From assembly GCA_003225365.1 (NCBI GenBank), contig QHZN01000091.1, forward strand, positions 1 to 46,892: DNA of 46,892 nt. Reading direction: 5' to 3'. Numbering within the stretch: the first letter of the stretch is position 1; the number at the start of each line of letters is the position of its first letter. The position numbers were made by a program, and so were the translations under genes. Source of the DNA: Acidobacteriota bacterium (GTDB taxonomy: Bacteria > Acidobacteriota > Terriglobia > UBA7540). Positions 8,361-17,360 of the stretch are shown one piece after another. A model generated the notes under the pieces. That model did not search any database. It had not been told where the DNA came from and saw nothing but the letters and a program-made list of their open reading frames with translations.

Positions 8361-9455
8361 TTAGTCCGCGCCGAACGAAATCCCGATGGCGCGTGCGGAC
8401 TGGACTATGTCCGATTGCGGCGGCACGGTTTTGATCCGGCCCACAGCTTCGTCCAGCGTACAACTTGTAATGACGTTCCCCTTCAGGCAAACCATGCGGC
8501 CGTATTGCCGGTTCGCCGCGAGCTCCACGGCGGCGACGCCAAAGCGCGTGCTCAATATCCGGTCGAAGGGCGTAGGTGAGCCTCCGCGCTGGAGGTGCCC
8601 GAGCACTGTGACGCGCACTTCTTCCTTGCGCTCGCGCGCGACGAGCGCCCCGACCTTGTTCCCGGCGCTCGTGGGGACGGAAAACTGCGGCTCGTTCGCG
8701 TGGGCGAGCCAAACAGGATCGTCGGCCTGGATCCGGCAGCCTTCCGCCACCACGATCAGGCTGAATTTTTTCCCCGTCGCCTTGCGCTCGGTAATCTTTT
8801 CGAGAACTTTTTCCATCCGAAACGCGATTTCGGGAATCAGGATGACGTCCGCCCCTCCCGCGAGGCCGGCTTCGAGCGCGATCCAGCCCGCATCGCGACC
8901 CATGACCTCGATCACCATGATGCGGCCATGGCTCGCGGCGGTGGTATGAATCTTATCAATGGCGTCCGTGGCGGTCGTGACGGCGGTGTCGAACCCGAAC
9001 GTGACGTCAGTGGCCGAGAGGTCGTTGTCAATGGTCTTGGGAACTCCCACGACACACAGGCCGAGACGAAAGAAATCCCGCGAGATTGTCAGCGTCCCGT
9101 CGCCGCCCACCACCACCAGGGCTTGAAAGTTCGCGGATTTATAGTTTTCGATGACGCGCTGGGAATAGTCGTGGAAGACGACTTGGCCGCCTTCTTCCGA
9201 GCGGTACTTGAAGGGGTTGGCGCGACTTGTCGTCCCGAGAATCGTCCCGCCCTCATGGAGAATCCCCCTGACCTGCCGCGGCGTAAAATCCTTGCTCTTT
9301 TCGGGCCAGATGAGGCCGTCGAACCCGTCGAAGATACCGACCACTTGGCCGCCGTAGCGGTAATGCACGGCGCGAACCACCGCGCGGGTAACCGCGTTCA
9401 ACCCCGGGCAGTCGCCTCCCCCGTTCAAGATTCCGATTTTGCCGAGCCCGCCCAT
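8361..9455 (-). CDS. pfkA: 6-phosphofructokinase (ATP- or PPi-dependent)
   Basis: 364 residues. It phosphorylates fructose 6-phosphate to fructose 1,6-bisphosphate in glycolysis. Motifs: GILNGGGDCPGLNAV at the N-terminus, GGDGT at 117-121, PKTIDND at 139-145 with the catalytic Asp, MGRDAGW at 185, and a terminal HLQRGGSPTPFDR. The second Gly of GGDG favours ATP, while Lys before TIDND (Gly in the E. coli ATP enzyme) is a hallmark of PPi-type and mixed-clade enzymes. The phosphoryl donor therefore cannot be called. It is the first gene of the minus-strand run and is divergent from the hydrolase gene across 111 bases that must hold both promoters. Confidence 0.93.
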   Translation of the reverse strand: MGGLGKIGILNGGGDCPGLNAVTRAVVRAVHYRYGGQVVGIFDGFDGLIWPEKSKDFTPRQVRGILHEGGTILGTTSRANPFKYRSEEGGQVVFHDYSQRVIENYKSANFQALVVVGGDGTLTISRDFFRLGLCVVGVPKTIDNDLSATDVTFGFDTAVTTATDAIDKIHTTAASHGRIMVIEVMGRDAGWIALEAGLAGGADVILIPEIAFRMEKVLEKITERKATGKKFSLIVVAEGCRIQADDPVWLAHANEPQFSVPTSAGNKVGALVARERKEEVRVTVLGHLQRGGSPTPFDRILSTRFGVAAVELAANRQYGRMVCLKGNVITSCTLDEAVGRIKTVPPQSDIVQSARAIGISFGAD

Positions 9456-9566
9456 GCGAGCGCCCTTCCCCGCCCTTCTCTGGCCAGTGTTGCGGCCTTT
9501 CGCGAACCTTGCAGGTCATTCTACACTAATTGCGCGACCCGAAGAGTTGGGGCGCGGTGTGAAGCG

Positions 9567-10208
9567 ATGCGTATGGAAAGACTTTCGCTGGCCGGCCCGG
9601 CCGGGCCGCTCGAGGCGCTGCTCGAGTTCGACCCGATCTCAACGCCGGGCGCGAGCGTCGTCGTCTGCCACCCGCACCCTCTCTACGGCGGGACGATGCA
9701 TAACAAAGTCGTCTTCCGCGTCGCCAAGGCAACGCTCAGTTTGGGGATGCCCACGCTGCGCTTCAATTTTCGCGGCGTCGGCAAGAGCGCCGGCAATTAC
9801 GACAGCGGCCGAGGCGAGCGCGACGACGTTGGCGCGGCGCTCGATTTTCTTCGTGCTCGATTTCCCGGACGGCCCATGATCCTGGCCGGGTTTTCCTTCG
9901 GCTCGTGGGTCGGCCTCGACGCGGGCGCGCGAGATCCGGATGTCCGAGCGTTGGTCGGCGTGGGCCTGCCCGTCGGCTCGTTGCCTTTCACGTTCCTCCT
10001 GGGCGTCAAGAAACCCAAGCTGATCGTTCAGGCCACTGATGATCAGTACGGGCCGAGGAAGCAACTTCAGGCGCTCTTCGACTCACTCGATGAGCCGAAG
10101 CGGCTTCATTGGGTCGAAGGTGTGGACCATTTCTTCGAGGGAAAGCTCGAGGAAGTCCAAAATGCCGTGGCGGAATTCCTTCGCGGATGGTTCGAAGCGA
10201 AATTTTAG
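9567..10208 (+). CDS. alpha/beta hydrolase (COG2945-type)
   Basis: 213 residues from ATG 9567. A much longer open frame continues upstream but only as antisense of pfkA, so the internal ATG is chosen; ATG 9573 is the alternative. The oxyanion-side motif CHPHPLYGGTMHNKVV, the nucleophile elbow GFSFGSW and a C-terminal VDHFFEG with the catalytic His are all present. The C-terminal part matches small cytosolic hydrolases of COG2945. Physiological substrate is unknown (esterase or thioesterase-like). Convergent with the ADOP permease. Confidence 0.87.
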   Translation: MRMERLSLAGPAGPLEALLEFDPISTPGASVVVCHPHPLYGGTMHNKVVFRVAKATLSLGMPTLRFNFRGVGKSAGNYDSGRGERDDVGAALDFLRARFPGRPMILAGFSFGSWVGLDAGARDPDVRALVGVGLPVGSLPFTFLLGVKKPKLIVQATDDQYGPRKQLQALFDSLDEPKRLHWVEGVDHFFEGKLEEVQNAVAEFLRGWFEAKF

Positions 10209-10652
10209 CGCCAGGCCCGTGGTTCGCCCTTGCGGCTCCTCCACGCGATGGTGGGTCTGTTTCCGGCCGAGGCGTTTTTGGTTTCCAATGCGCCTCTGCA
10301 GTTGATCCGACCTCTGACCGCACTCCGTGGGCCGGCACACTTCTCCGTGTAGGCCGTTTTACGGCAACTTAGAAGCGAGCCCCGCAATCATTGGAAACGG
10401 TCGCGTGTAGTCACTTTTCTAGGAGCAATGTTGTACGTTCCGCAGTCGGCGTGGCGCGCCACTAATCGTCATTGATCCGGCCAACGTACCGCGCCGAAAT
10501 GCACCCGGGCTTCCCGATACCTGAGCCACTGCATTTCTGTTTCGCGCGGGGCCTTCACTGAGAAGGCCTGACATCACTTGAATCCTGCCAGGCCTTGTCG
10601 TAGCTGTATTACATCGTGCTGAACGCGCTGAAACTCCTTCAATAAAGCTGAT
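10209..10652. other. convergent intergenic gap with one small hairpin, no gene seen
   Basis: 444 bases between the 3' ends of the hydrolase and the ADOP permease. No convincing frame was found on either strand. A perfect 7-bp hairpin with loop ACTGA lies at 10550-10568 (GGCCTTC/GAAGGCC). It has no T-tract, so it is not a standard intrinsic terminator. Confidence 0.5.
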
Positions 10653-13313
10653 TCACTCCTCGCGCAACAATGTCACAGGATCAATCGCCAACGCGCGCTG
10701 CGCCGGAATCCACGTAGCCACGAGGCCCAATAATGCCATCGCTAGAACTACACCGGCCAATACCAGCGGATCGCGGGGGGTGGCCTGATACACAATAAGA
10801 GCCAGAACTCGGCTGGCCAGAATTCCCAACATCAATCCTGCCATCGAACCGAAAGCCAACAGCTTGATTGCCCTTCCCAGCGCCGCCTGTAACACCTCCT
10901 TGCGCTGCGCCCCCAACGCCATACGAATTCCCAACTCCTTCTTCCGCTTGCTCACTGAATACGCCGCCATCCCGAAAACGCCAATGACCGAAAGCAACGC
11001 GCCCATCGCGCCCAGCACACCGAGCGTCGCCGTGGCCAGGCGCGGAGCAAGCAGAGCTCCGTTCATTGCTTCGTTCCACGTTTGGATGTAAGAAGGGAGC
11101 CCTGCATCCAGGTCCCGCAGTTTGCTCTTGATGGCGGCCACCAGTTGCTGCGGGTCGCGGCTCGAGCGCACCACCATATACGATTCACTCGAAGGTGATT
11201 GCAGGATGGGCAGAAACATCGTCGCCTGCGGATCCTCGGTTAGGCTCCCACATCTTCCGTCTTCGACAATACCCGCCACTGGGATGCGCGTTCCGCCCCG
11301 CCTCTTGTAATATCCGCCCAGGGCGTTTGTTATGGAGCCAAACATTTTGCGCACAAACTCCCGATTCACCACGGCTACGCGTGGTGAGTCTTTGTCGTCG
11401 TGCCATGTGACGGACCTTCCGGACAGCAAGGCGGTGCCCGCCGCCTGGAAGTAGTCGGGAGAGATGTTGTAAAGTCCGGCGTCGGCGGCGGCGTTCGCTG
11501 GCCTCAGATCTGTGGTTTGGTCGGTAAAGACAATCTCGTTATTCAAGCCCGCCCATAATGGCGGGTACTGACCCACTAGTCCGACGGATCCTACCCCAGG
11601 GATCGTCTCCATCGCGTCGATCATGCGCTTTTGCATTGCGGGCACTGCGTCGCCGCGGTAACCCGCCATCGTCAGATCGATGTTGATCAGCATCGCGTTG
11701 CGCGGCTCAAAACCGAAATTGCTGTGTAGCGAGCGCACCAGTCCGCGCACGGCCACCATCGAAGCAGTCACCAGGACGGCACAGATCGCAATTTGCGCGC
11801 CCAGCAACAGGTCGCGGACGGTAATCCGCCGCCCCGTCAGCTGACGGGTTGATCCCGACTTGATGACCTGATAGGGATCAGTGCGGAGTACCTGGTTCAC
11901 GGGGACCGCGCCAAAGAAGAATCCGCTCGCTAAAGCCAAGAGCAACGCGACCAAATAAACATTGGCGTCTGGACTCACCGACGCATTGGCGGGAAATTGA
12001 TGAAATGGGTTCCACACACTCAACCAGCCCAACAGCACCACGCTGCCCCATAGTCCAACGGCGCCGCCCATCAGCGAAAGCAGAATGGCTTCGGTGAAGA
12101 GTTGCCGCAGAATGCGCATGCGGGCCGCTCCCAGCGCAAGTCGCAGAGCAACTTCCCGGGAACGGTCAGCGGCGCGCGCCGCAAACAGGCTGCCGAGGTT
12201 CGCGCAGGCAGCCAGAAGAATTAACCCGGCCAGCAGCATCAATCCCACAACGAAATCCCTTAGCGGACCGCCAACCTGATCCCCCAAGAGACTTGGACGC
12301 GCCAAGGTAAAGCTCATGTGGCCCTCGTCTTTGGGATAGGTCTTTTCGAGATAAGAGCCAATCGAGTTCAGATCTGCAATAGCCTGCGCCAGAGTGACTC
12401 CCGCCTTCAGGTGTCCCATCGGCATCATCACCCAACGGTCCCCGCGCAAGTGCAGCAGATTCACCCCGTCCATCTGCTCCTGGTTCACCATCGGCACAAA
12501 GAAAGCGGGAGAGAAAATCAATACAGTCCCGCGGAAGCCAGGCGGCGCTACGCCCAGGATGGCGTAAGGATGCTTGTCGAGCTGAACCGTACGGCCCACC
12601 ACGCCGCGGTCATCCTGAAAATGGCTGTGCCAATACGCGTACGTGAGCACGATATAGGGAGCGCTGTTCGCGCCATGCTCATCGGAGGCGTGGAAGAAAC
12701 GGCCAAGATAAGGCTGAACCTTCAATACATCGAAGTAATTCCCGCTCACTTCAAAGACCCAGGCGGTCGTTGGACCTTCGCCCGTGTCCAGTCCTACCTG
12801 ATTGACGTTAAAAGCTGCCAAACCATCAAAGCTGCGGTTGCGATCGCGCAGATCGAGATAGTCGGGATACGATTGCGATGGGTCACGGTCGCTCGCGCGC
12901 TCGATTCCGTAGAGGCTCTCGGCCTGAGGCACATTCAGCGGGCGCAGGATCAGCCCGTTCATAACACTAAAAACCACGGCGTTCGCGCCGATGCCCAGAG
13001 CGAGCGTCACAACGGCCACGAAAGTAAAGCCGGGAGATTTGCGCAACTTGCGAATCGCGTAGCGAAGGTCTTGGATCAGGGTCTCGATAAAATTGCCGCC
13101 CAGCGCTTCGCGGGATTCCTCTTTAAACCTCTCATGCCCACCGAACTCGATCCGCGCGCGGCGTTCTGCCTCGGCACGAGCCAGGCCGGAACGTTCAAGG
13201 TCATCGGCGCGGTGCTGGATGTGTGAGCGAAGCTCCTCCTCGATCTCGGCGTTCATCTGTGAGCGCTGGAAGAGAGTGGCGATGCGGAAGCGAAGTGAAT
13301 CGAGGAGTTTCAT
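10653..13313 (-). CDS. ADOP-family ABC transporter permease (MacB/FtsX-like)
   Basis: 886 residues from ATG 13313. The open frame extends to 13457, but a GGAGGT ribosome site directly before 13313 and the family N-terminus (MKLLDSLRFRIATLF) fix this start. Residues 1-75 hold the ADOP leader domain (NAEIEEELRSHIQHRADDLE). Then comes a first MacB periplasmic core domain with FtsX transmembrane block (LGIGANAVVFSVMNGLILRP) and a second duplicated half ending GLVATWIPAQRALAIDP. The family moves lipophilic compounds or acts as a mechanotransmission permease, usually with a separate ATPase. No ATPase or membrane-fusion partner lies nearby. The start overlaps the PadR stop (ATGA). Confidence 0.93.
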   Translation of the reverse strand: MKLLDSLRFRIATLFQRSQMNAEIEEELRSHIQHRADDLERSGLARAEAERRARIEFGGHERFKEESREALGGNFIETLIQDLRYAIRKLRKSPGFTFVAVVTLALGIGANAVVFSVMNGLILRPLNVPQAESLYGIERASDRDPSQSYPDYLDLRDRNRSFDGLAAFNVNQVGLDTGEGPTTAWVFEVSGNYFDVLKVQPYLGRFFHASDEHGANSAPYIVLTYAYWHSHFQDDRGVVGRTVQLDKHPYAILGVAPPGFRGTVLIFSPAFFVPMVNQEQMDGVNLLHLRGDRWVMMPMGHLKAGVTLAQAIADLNSIGSYLEKTYPKDEGHMSFTLARPSLLGDQVGGPLRDFVVGLMLLAGLILLAACANLGSLFAARAADRSREVALRLALGAARMRILRQLFTEAILLSLMGGAVGLWGSVVLLGWLSVWNPFHQFPANASVSPDANVYLVALLLALASGFFFGAVPVNQVLRTDPYQVIKSGSTRQLTGRRITVRDLLLGAQIAICAVLVTASMVAVRGLVRSLHSNFGFEPRNAMLINIDLTMAGYRGDAVPAMQKRMIDAMETIPGVGSVGLVGQYPPLWAGLNNEIVFTDQTTDLRPANAAADAGLYNISPDYFQAAGTALLSGRSVTWHDDKDSPRVAVVNREFVRKMFGSITNALGGYYKRRGGTRIPVAGIVEDGRCGSLTEDPQATMFLPILQSPSSESYMVVRSSRDPQQLVAAIKSKLRDLDAGLPSYIQTWNEAMNGALLAPRLATATLGVLGAMGALLSVIGVFGMAAYSVSKRKKELGIRMALGAQRKEVLQAALGRAIKLLAFGSMAGLMLGILASRVLALIVYQATPRDPLVLAGVVLAMALLGLVATWIPAQRALAIDPVTLLREE

Positions 13314-13651
13314 GATACCTCCGGTTGCGCAGAGAGCGCGGAAGCGATGGCGGCCGCGAGCCGATTCCAGTTGGCAGTCTCTTCCCGCAGACGCCTGCGC
13401 CCCGCGGCCGTGAGTTCGTAAAACTTGGCGCGGCGATTGTTCTCCGAGGTGCCCCAACTCGCCTTGAGCAGCCCCTGTCGCACCAGGCGAAACAGACCGG
13501 GATAGAGCGCGCCCTGTTCGATCAACAAGGCATGGCCGGAGATCTGCCCGATGCGAAGAAGGATGCCGTACCCATGCAGGGGGCCGAGCGAGACCGCCCT
13601 CAGGATGAGGAGATCGAGAGTGCCAGGAAGCAACTGGGCTTGGTCATTCAT
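13310..13651 (-). CDS. PadR-family transcriptional regulator
   Basis: 113 residues, typical of the short PadR subfamily 1. The winged helix covers residues 5-85: LLPGTLDLLILRAVSLGPLH, then GYGILLRI, QGALYPGLFRLVRQGLL with the wing, and KFYELTAAGRRRL. A short C-terminal dimerisation helix follows. PadR-ADOP pairs are a standard arrangement in Acidobacteriota, where the regulator represses its own operon. Here the genes are fused translationally by ATGA, and an inverted-repeat array overlaps the ribosome site and leader, consistent with autorepression. Confidence 0.93.
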   Translation of the reverse strand: MNDQAQLLPGTLDLLILRAVSLGPLHGYGILLRIGQISGHALLIEQGALYPGLFRLVRQGLLKASWGTSENNRRAKFYELTAAGRRRLREETANWNRLAAAIASALSAQPEVS

Positions 13652-13656
13652 ACGTC

Positions 13657-13695
13657 CTCCTAAGACGATTAGGAGATTATCGCAATCTCTCCTAA
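13657..13695. promoter_or_regulatory. three-half-site inverted repeat, candidate PadR operator
   Basis: CTCCTAA (13657-13663), TTAGGAG (13669-13675) and CTCCTAA (13689-13695) form alternating half-sites. The left pair is a perfect 7-bp inverted repeat with a 5-base gap; the right pair is a perfect 8-bp repeat (TTAGGAGA/TCTCCTAA) with an 11-base gap. The leftmost arm overlaps the GGAGG ribosome site of padR, so a bound repressor or an RNA hairpin would block expression. The assignment to PadR rests on position. Confidence 0.6.
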
Positions 13696-14187
13696 GCTGT
13701 CAAGGAGAAAATGAGGCAGCCATCATAAATTTGCGTTGGCTCGCCTCGAAGGCCCTCGGCTCGAAGCGCACCGGCACCGAAAGCGACCCGCTGCAAATGC
13801 TTACCCGCCTATGTCTACTGCCGATCTACCAGAAGCGTGATAATCCAGCAGTAATCCTTACCCTGGGTGGAAATGGCCTTCTCGCTGAAGACTGGGAACT
13901 AGCGAAGAGGCCGAGTAGTCGGCTTACCTGGAGAGTGGTCACGGGCTGGCTTTTTGCGGATAACGAGTTGCCCGGTTCAGCGCCATTCGCGGCGGCATAA
14001 CCTCGACACTGATGAAATCTCGGCGCTCGCCTCGATGCTCGGCAAGCCGCCGCTGCCGAGCCATTGGAGACCGCAGCTCAAGAACGCGCGTGTAGAGTCG
14101 GCAAGCGGGAAAAGTGAACCGCTGCCTTCCACTCGTTGCACTTGGTGGACCTGAATAATTCGTGTAGGCTTGGCGCGAGAGACCTCA
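13696..14187. other. about 490 bases without a recognisable gene
   Basis: Open frames exist on both strands but none resembles a known protein. The plus-strand frame around 13735-14000 gives an unstructured sequence with no ribosome site. The region probably carries the padR promoter at its left end and degenerate sequence elsewhere. Confidence 0.4.
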
Positions 14188-14343
14188 ATGTCCGGAGTCG
14201 AAGAACCCAAGGAAGAGCCGCTCTATTGCCCGAAGTGCGACCGCGAAGTCACCGACCCTCTGGTCTGCGGCGACTGCGCCGCCGTCATCTGCCGTGTCTG
14301 CGGCACGCCGCTTGAAAAGGTGGATGAGCTGGGGATTGGCTAA
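14188..14343 (+). CDS. 51-residue zinc-ribbon protein
   Basis: An ATG at 14188 opens a 51-codon frame ending TAA 14341-14343. The product starts MSGVEEPKEEPLYCPKCDRE and continues with CGDC and a terminal CRVCGTPLE, so it carries three CxxC knuckles (six Cys), the layout of a double zinc ribbon. The acidic N-terminus, clean cysteine spacing and use of a stop soon after the last ribbon argue for a real gene despite its size. Function is unknown; small zinc ribbons often act as adaptors. No neighbour on the same strand. Confidence 0.65.
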   Translation: MSGVEEPKEEPLYCPKCDREVTDPLVCGDCAAVICRVCGTPLEKVDELGIG

Positions 14344-14403
14344 TGTCCGTCAAGGCTTTTTGAGCGATCGCCTGACGAAATGTAATGCCTGTCGCAAGCG
14401 CAT

Positions 14404-14679
14404 TCATGGCTCGGCGGTTGTCGGATCGATCGTGGACTTCACTTCCGAAATGCGGTTGGCGGGAAAGCCGCCCTGTCGGGCATGCTCTCTGATCATTTCC
14501 GCGTTCGGAGCGATGTAGACGCAATAGATCTTGTCAGGGGTGACGAAGCTTTCGACCCACTCAATTTGTGGGCCCATTATATTCAGAACGCCGCACGACT
14601 TCTCGGAAATGGCGTGCAGCTCCTCCCGCGAAAGCTTTCCGGCGCCCGGGATTTCGCGCTCAACGATGTATCTCGGCAT
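14404..14679 (-). CDS. DUF4242 family protein (SCO4226-like)
   Basis: 91 residues from ATG 14679, fixed by a strong GGAGGAGG ribosome site seven bases upstream and by the family start MPRYIVEREIPGAGKLSREE. The open frame continues further upstream without homology. DUF4242 proteins are small ferredoxin-fold oligomers; the Streptomyces member SCO4226 binds nickel. The sequence ends with HARQGGFPANRISEVKSTID, a typical DUF4242 C-terminus. It lies 98 bases after the E1 dehydrogenase gene on the same strand and may share its transcript. Confidence 0.83.
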   Translation of the reverse strand: MPRYIVEREIPGAGKLSREELHAISEKSCGVLNIMGPQIEWVESFVTPDKIYCVYIAPNAEMIREHARQGGFPANRISEVKSTIDPTTAEP

Positions 14680-14777
14680 CTCAATCCTCCTCCTTTTCTG
14701 GTCCACCAGGTTGATGACAGCCTCACAAGCGTTTTTCATCAACCTGCCTGAGCAGCCGCAGCCGGCGACCGAAGCGA

Positions 14778-16889
14778 CTAATATGCCACAAGTTCGCGAG
14801 CGGCGCGCACGATGTCCGCCGGCTGCGGCAGGACGGCTTCTTCGAGGATAGGGTGATAGGGGACGTAGACATCCTTCGCGGCGAGACGACGGACGGGCGC
14901 GTCGAGCCACTCGAATAATTCGTCGGCGATGCGTGCGGCAATTTCGGCGCCGTAGCCCCACGACAAGCAGTCTTCGTGGAGCACCAGCACGCGGCTGGTT
15001 TTTTTCACCGAGGCCGAAATCAGCTCCCAATCGTAAGGAGCGAGCGAGCGCAAATCGAGGATCTCCGCCTGGATGCTTTCCTGTTCGAGTAGTTTCGCCG
15101 CCTTCAGGGCGCGCACGACGAGCGAGCCATAAGTGACGATGGTCAGCTCCGCGCCTTCGCGTACGAGCTTGGCCTTGCCGAACGGGATCATATAGTCCGG
15201 ACCGGGGTAAGGCGAGCGATTGTGCGTCTGGCGATAGAGGTGCTTAGGCTCGAGGAACAGCACCGGGTCGTCCGAGCGAATCGCGGTGCGGAGCAATCCG
15301 TTGGCGTCGAGGGCAGTCGCGGGCATGACGACGCGCAGACCCGGCAGGTGCGCGAAGATACACTCGCCCGACTGGCTGTGATAGATGGCGCCGCCGGCCA
15401 GATACCCGCCGATGGGCGCGCGAATGACCATCGGACACGCAAAGGCGTTGTTCGACCGCCAGCGCAGGACTGCCAGTTCGTCGCGGAATTGCATCATGGC
15501 GGGCCAGATGTAATCGAAGAACTGGATTTCGACGACGGGCCTGAGGCCCCGCACGGCCATGCCCAGGGCGCGGCCGACGATCGACGCTTCGGCGAGCGGG
15601 ACGTTATAGCATCGGGCGCTGCCAAAATGTCCTTGCAGCCCATGCGTGACCTTGAAGACGCCACCCTTGCCTTTGACCTTGTGGAGCTCGTCTTCGTGGC
15701 TGCAATCGGCCACGTCTTCGCCGAAGACCACGACGCGCGGATCGCGCGTCATCTCGTCCCGCAGGCAGGCGTAGATCTGGTCCACCATGGTCCTTGGCTC
15801 GCCGTGGAATTTCGGCGGGTGGTCGAACTGGTCGGAAGTCGGGTCCGCGGTCGGCGAGTAAAGGTAGAACATCACCTTCTCGGGCTTGGGGGGTTGGGCG
15901 GCCAGAGCTTTGTCCGCGGCCTCGCGAATCTCGAGGTCCACGGCCGCTTCGAGCTCCTTCAGTTCTTTCTCCGTAGCCAGGCGCTCGGCGACAAGGTAGC
16001 GGGCCATTCGGGCCAAAGGGTCGCGCTTGGCCTCCGCCTGGCGCACTTCGTCGGATTTGTAGAGCCGTTCGTCGTCGGAAAGTGAGTGCGAGTACGGCCG
16101 GATGACGTGCGCGTGAAGGAGCGCCGGCCCTTGTCGCTTGCGCACGTACTCCACGGCCCTCGCTGCCGCATCGTAGCTGGCCAGGAAATCGGTGCCGTCA
16201 CACTCGAGGACCAGCAGGTTCGGGAAATTCCCGAGCAGGCGGGATATATTGCCACCGGCGGTTTGAACGTCCACAGGTACGGAAATGGCGTAGGCGTTGT
16301 CTTCGACCACGTAGAAGACCGGCAGCTTGCGGTTCGAAGCCCAGTTGAGCGACTCCCAAAATTCGCCTTCGCTCGATGCGCCGTCGCCGAGCGAGACATA
16401 AGCCACCTCGTCGGCGTGGAAGCTCGGCGCGAGCTCGGCCGCCTCCTGAACTTGAGCGAAATACCAGCTCGCCTCCGCGGCGCCGACGGCGTGCAGGATT
16501 TGGGTGCCGGTGGGGCTCGATTGGGAAACGATGTGCAGCGGCTTCGACGACCAATGCGAGGGCATCTGCCGCCCGCCGGAACACGGGTCGTCTTCGGCGC
16601 CCACCGAGCCGAGGAACATGTCGAGCGGGGTCATCCCCAGTTGCAGGCAGAACGCCCGGTCGCGGTAGTATGGGAAAAACCAGTCGTAGCCGGGCTTGAG
16701 ATGAAGCGCGCAGGCAACGTTGATGGCCTCGTGGCCGACGCCGCCGATTTGGAAGAAGGCGCGGTTCTGTCGCTTAAGCTGAATCTCCTTGTCGTCAATC
16801 CGCCGCGACAGGTACATGGTGCGGTAGGCGGAGACGACCAGGTCGCGGGAGAGCTTTTGAGCTTTCAAGTCCGGGATTGTGGTAGCCAT
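14778..16889 (-). CDS. 2-oxoacid dehydrogenase E1, alpha and beta subunits fused
   Basis: 703 residues from ATG 16889; a GAGGT ribosome site six bases upstream favours it over the preceding TTG codon. The first 330 residues are E1-alpha with the thiamine-diphosphate motif [16 protein letters not shown] ending VVEDN. From about residue 365 the E1-beta half begins ([47 protein letters not shown]) and runs to a transketolase C-terminal domain. Similarity is to branched-chain 2-oxoisovalerate or acetoin-type E1. It decarboxylates a 2-oxoacid and passes the acyl group to E2 lipoyl. No E2 or E3 gene is adjacent. Confidence 0.92.
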   Translation of the reverse strand: MATTIPDLKAQKLSRDLVVSAYRTMYLSRRIDDKEIQLKRQNRAFFQIGGVGHEAINVACALHLKPGYDWFFPYYRDRAFCLQLGMTPLDMFLGSVGAEDDPCSGGRQMPSHWSSKPLHIVSQSSPTGTQILHAVGAAEASWYFAQVQEAAELAPSFHADEVAYVSLGDGASSEGEFWESLNWASNRKLPVFYVVEDNAYAISVPVDVQTAGGNISRLLGNFPNLLVLECDGTDFLASYDAAARAVEYVRKRQGPALLHAHVIRPYSHSLSDDERLYKSDEVRQAEAKRDPLARMARYLVAERLATEKELKELEAAVDLEIREAADKALAAQPPKPEKVMFYLYSPTADPTSDQFDHPPKFHGEPRTMVDQIYACLRDEMTRDPRVVVFGEDVADCSHEDELHKVKGKGGVFKVTHGLQGHFGSARCYNVPLAEASIVGRALGMAVRGLRPVVEIQFFDYIWPAMMQFRDELAVLRWRSNNAFACPMVIRAPIGGYLAGGAIYHSQSGECIFAHLPGLRVVMPATALDANGLLRTAIRSDDPVLFLEPKHLYRQTHNRSPYPGPDYMIPFGKAKLVREGAELTIVTYGSLVVRALKAAKLLEQESIQAEILDLRSLAPYDWELISASVKKTSRVLVLHEDCLSWGYGAEIAARIADELFEWLDAPVRRLAAKDVYVPYHPILEEAVLPQPADIVRAARELVAY

Positions 16890-16938
16890 CAAACCTCGGA
16901 GACGCCGGTCGACGAACGACCGCCGTTGGCATGCCGCA

Positions 16939-17002
16939 GCCCCGCCCGAGCGGGCAGACTTGCCTGCGCAAGCAGGCTTCGATGTTCCGATCTCTGCGGG
17001 GC
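16939..17002. repeat. nested hairpins in the leader of the E1 gene
   Basis: Outer arms GCCCCGC (16939-16945) and GCGGGGC (16996-17002) enclose two further perfect hairpins: GCCCG/CGGGC (16944-16955) and GCCTGC-GCAA-GCAGGC (16962-16977). Together they could fold as a multi-branched structure in the E1 5' leader on the minus strand. No known riboswitch class is recognised. Confidence 0.4.
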
Positions 17003-17182
17003 AGGAGAGCGGTGTCCTGGCACCCAGCCAAAATTATCAAATCCTCGACCCATAAAGTCAAATCCCGTGGGCTGTTGGGTAGCGTGAAGCATCTTGTGTA
17101 AATTGCTTCAAGGGTTTTGTTTCCCAGGCGCGGTTCAAATGGCTTAAGATGTCCTCCCTCGAGGACTTCCAGTTCTCGCATC

Positions 17183-17233
17183 GAGGGTGTACCTCCTTCG
17201 TGAGTTTGACCGCTCCCGAAAAAGTACACCCTC
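17183..17233. repeat. 10-bp perfect inverted repeat near a dead transposase
   Basis: GAGGGTGTAC (17183-17192) and GTACACCCTC (17224-17233) are perfect inverted copies separated by 31 bases. They lie about 130 bases before the first transposase homology and may be a remnant of insertion-sequence ends. The flanking bases TCG recur on both sides with a 4-base offset. Confidence 0.45.
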
Positions 17234-17360
17234 TTTCGATTTCAAACCTCGATTTACACAGAACAAGTTACGCTACCTTCGTTAAACTTTGCCTGCGAAT
17301 AAATCCGAGCGTGTTGAAATCGCTGAAGTTCAGCCCCTGATCCCCACTCCTATCCCACCC

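Noticed and set aside
8595-9566. N-terminal extension of the alpha/beta hydrolase frame
   Set aside because: The extension is antisense to pfkA and has no domain; the hydrolase fold begins at the ATG near 9567.
10550-10568. hairpin as terminator of the hydrolase or ADOP gene
   Set aside because: Stem is only 7 bp with no T-run on either strand.
12318-13226. 302-residue plus-strand frame inside the ADOP gene
   Set aside because: Antisense shadow of a well-supported permease; no ribosome site or similarity.
15222-17087. two long plus-strand frames opposite the E1 gene
   Set aside because: Val/Gly/Arg-rich antisense products of a GC-rich gene; the minus strand carries intact thiamine-diphosphate motifs.
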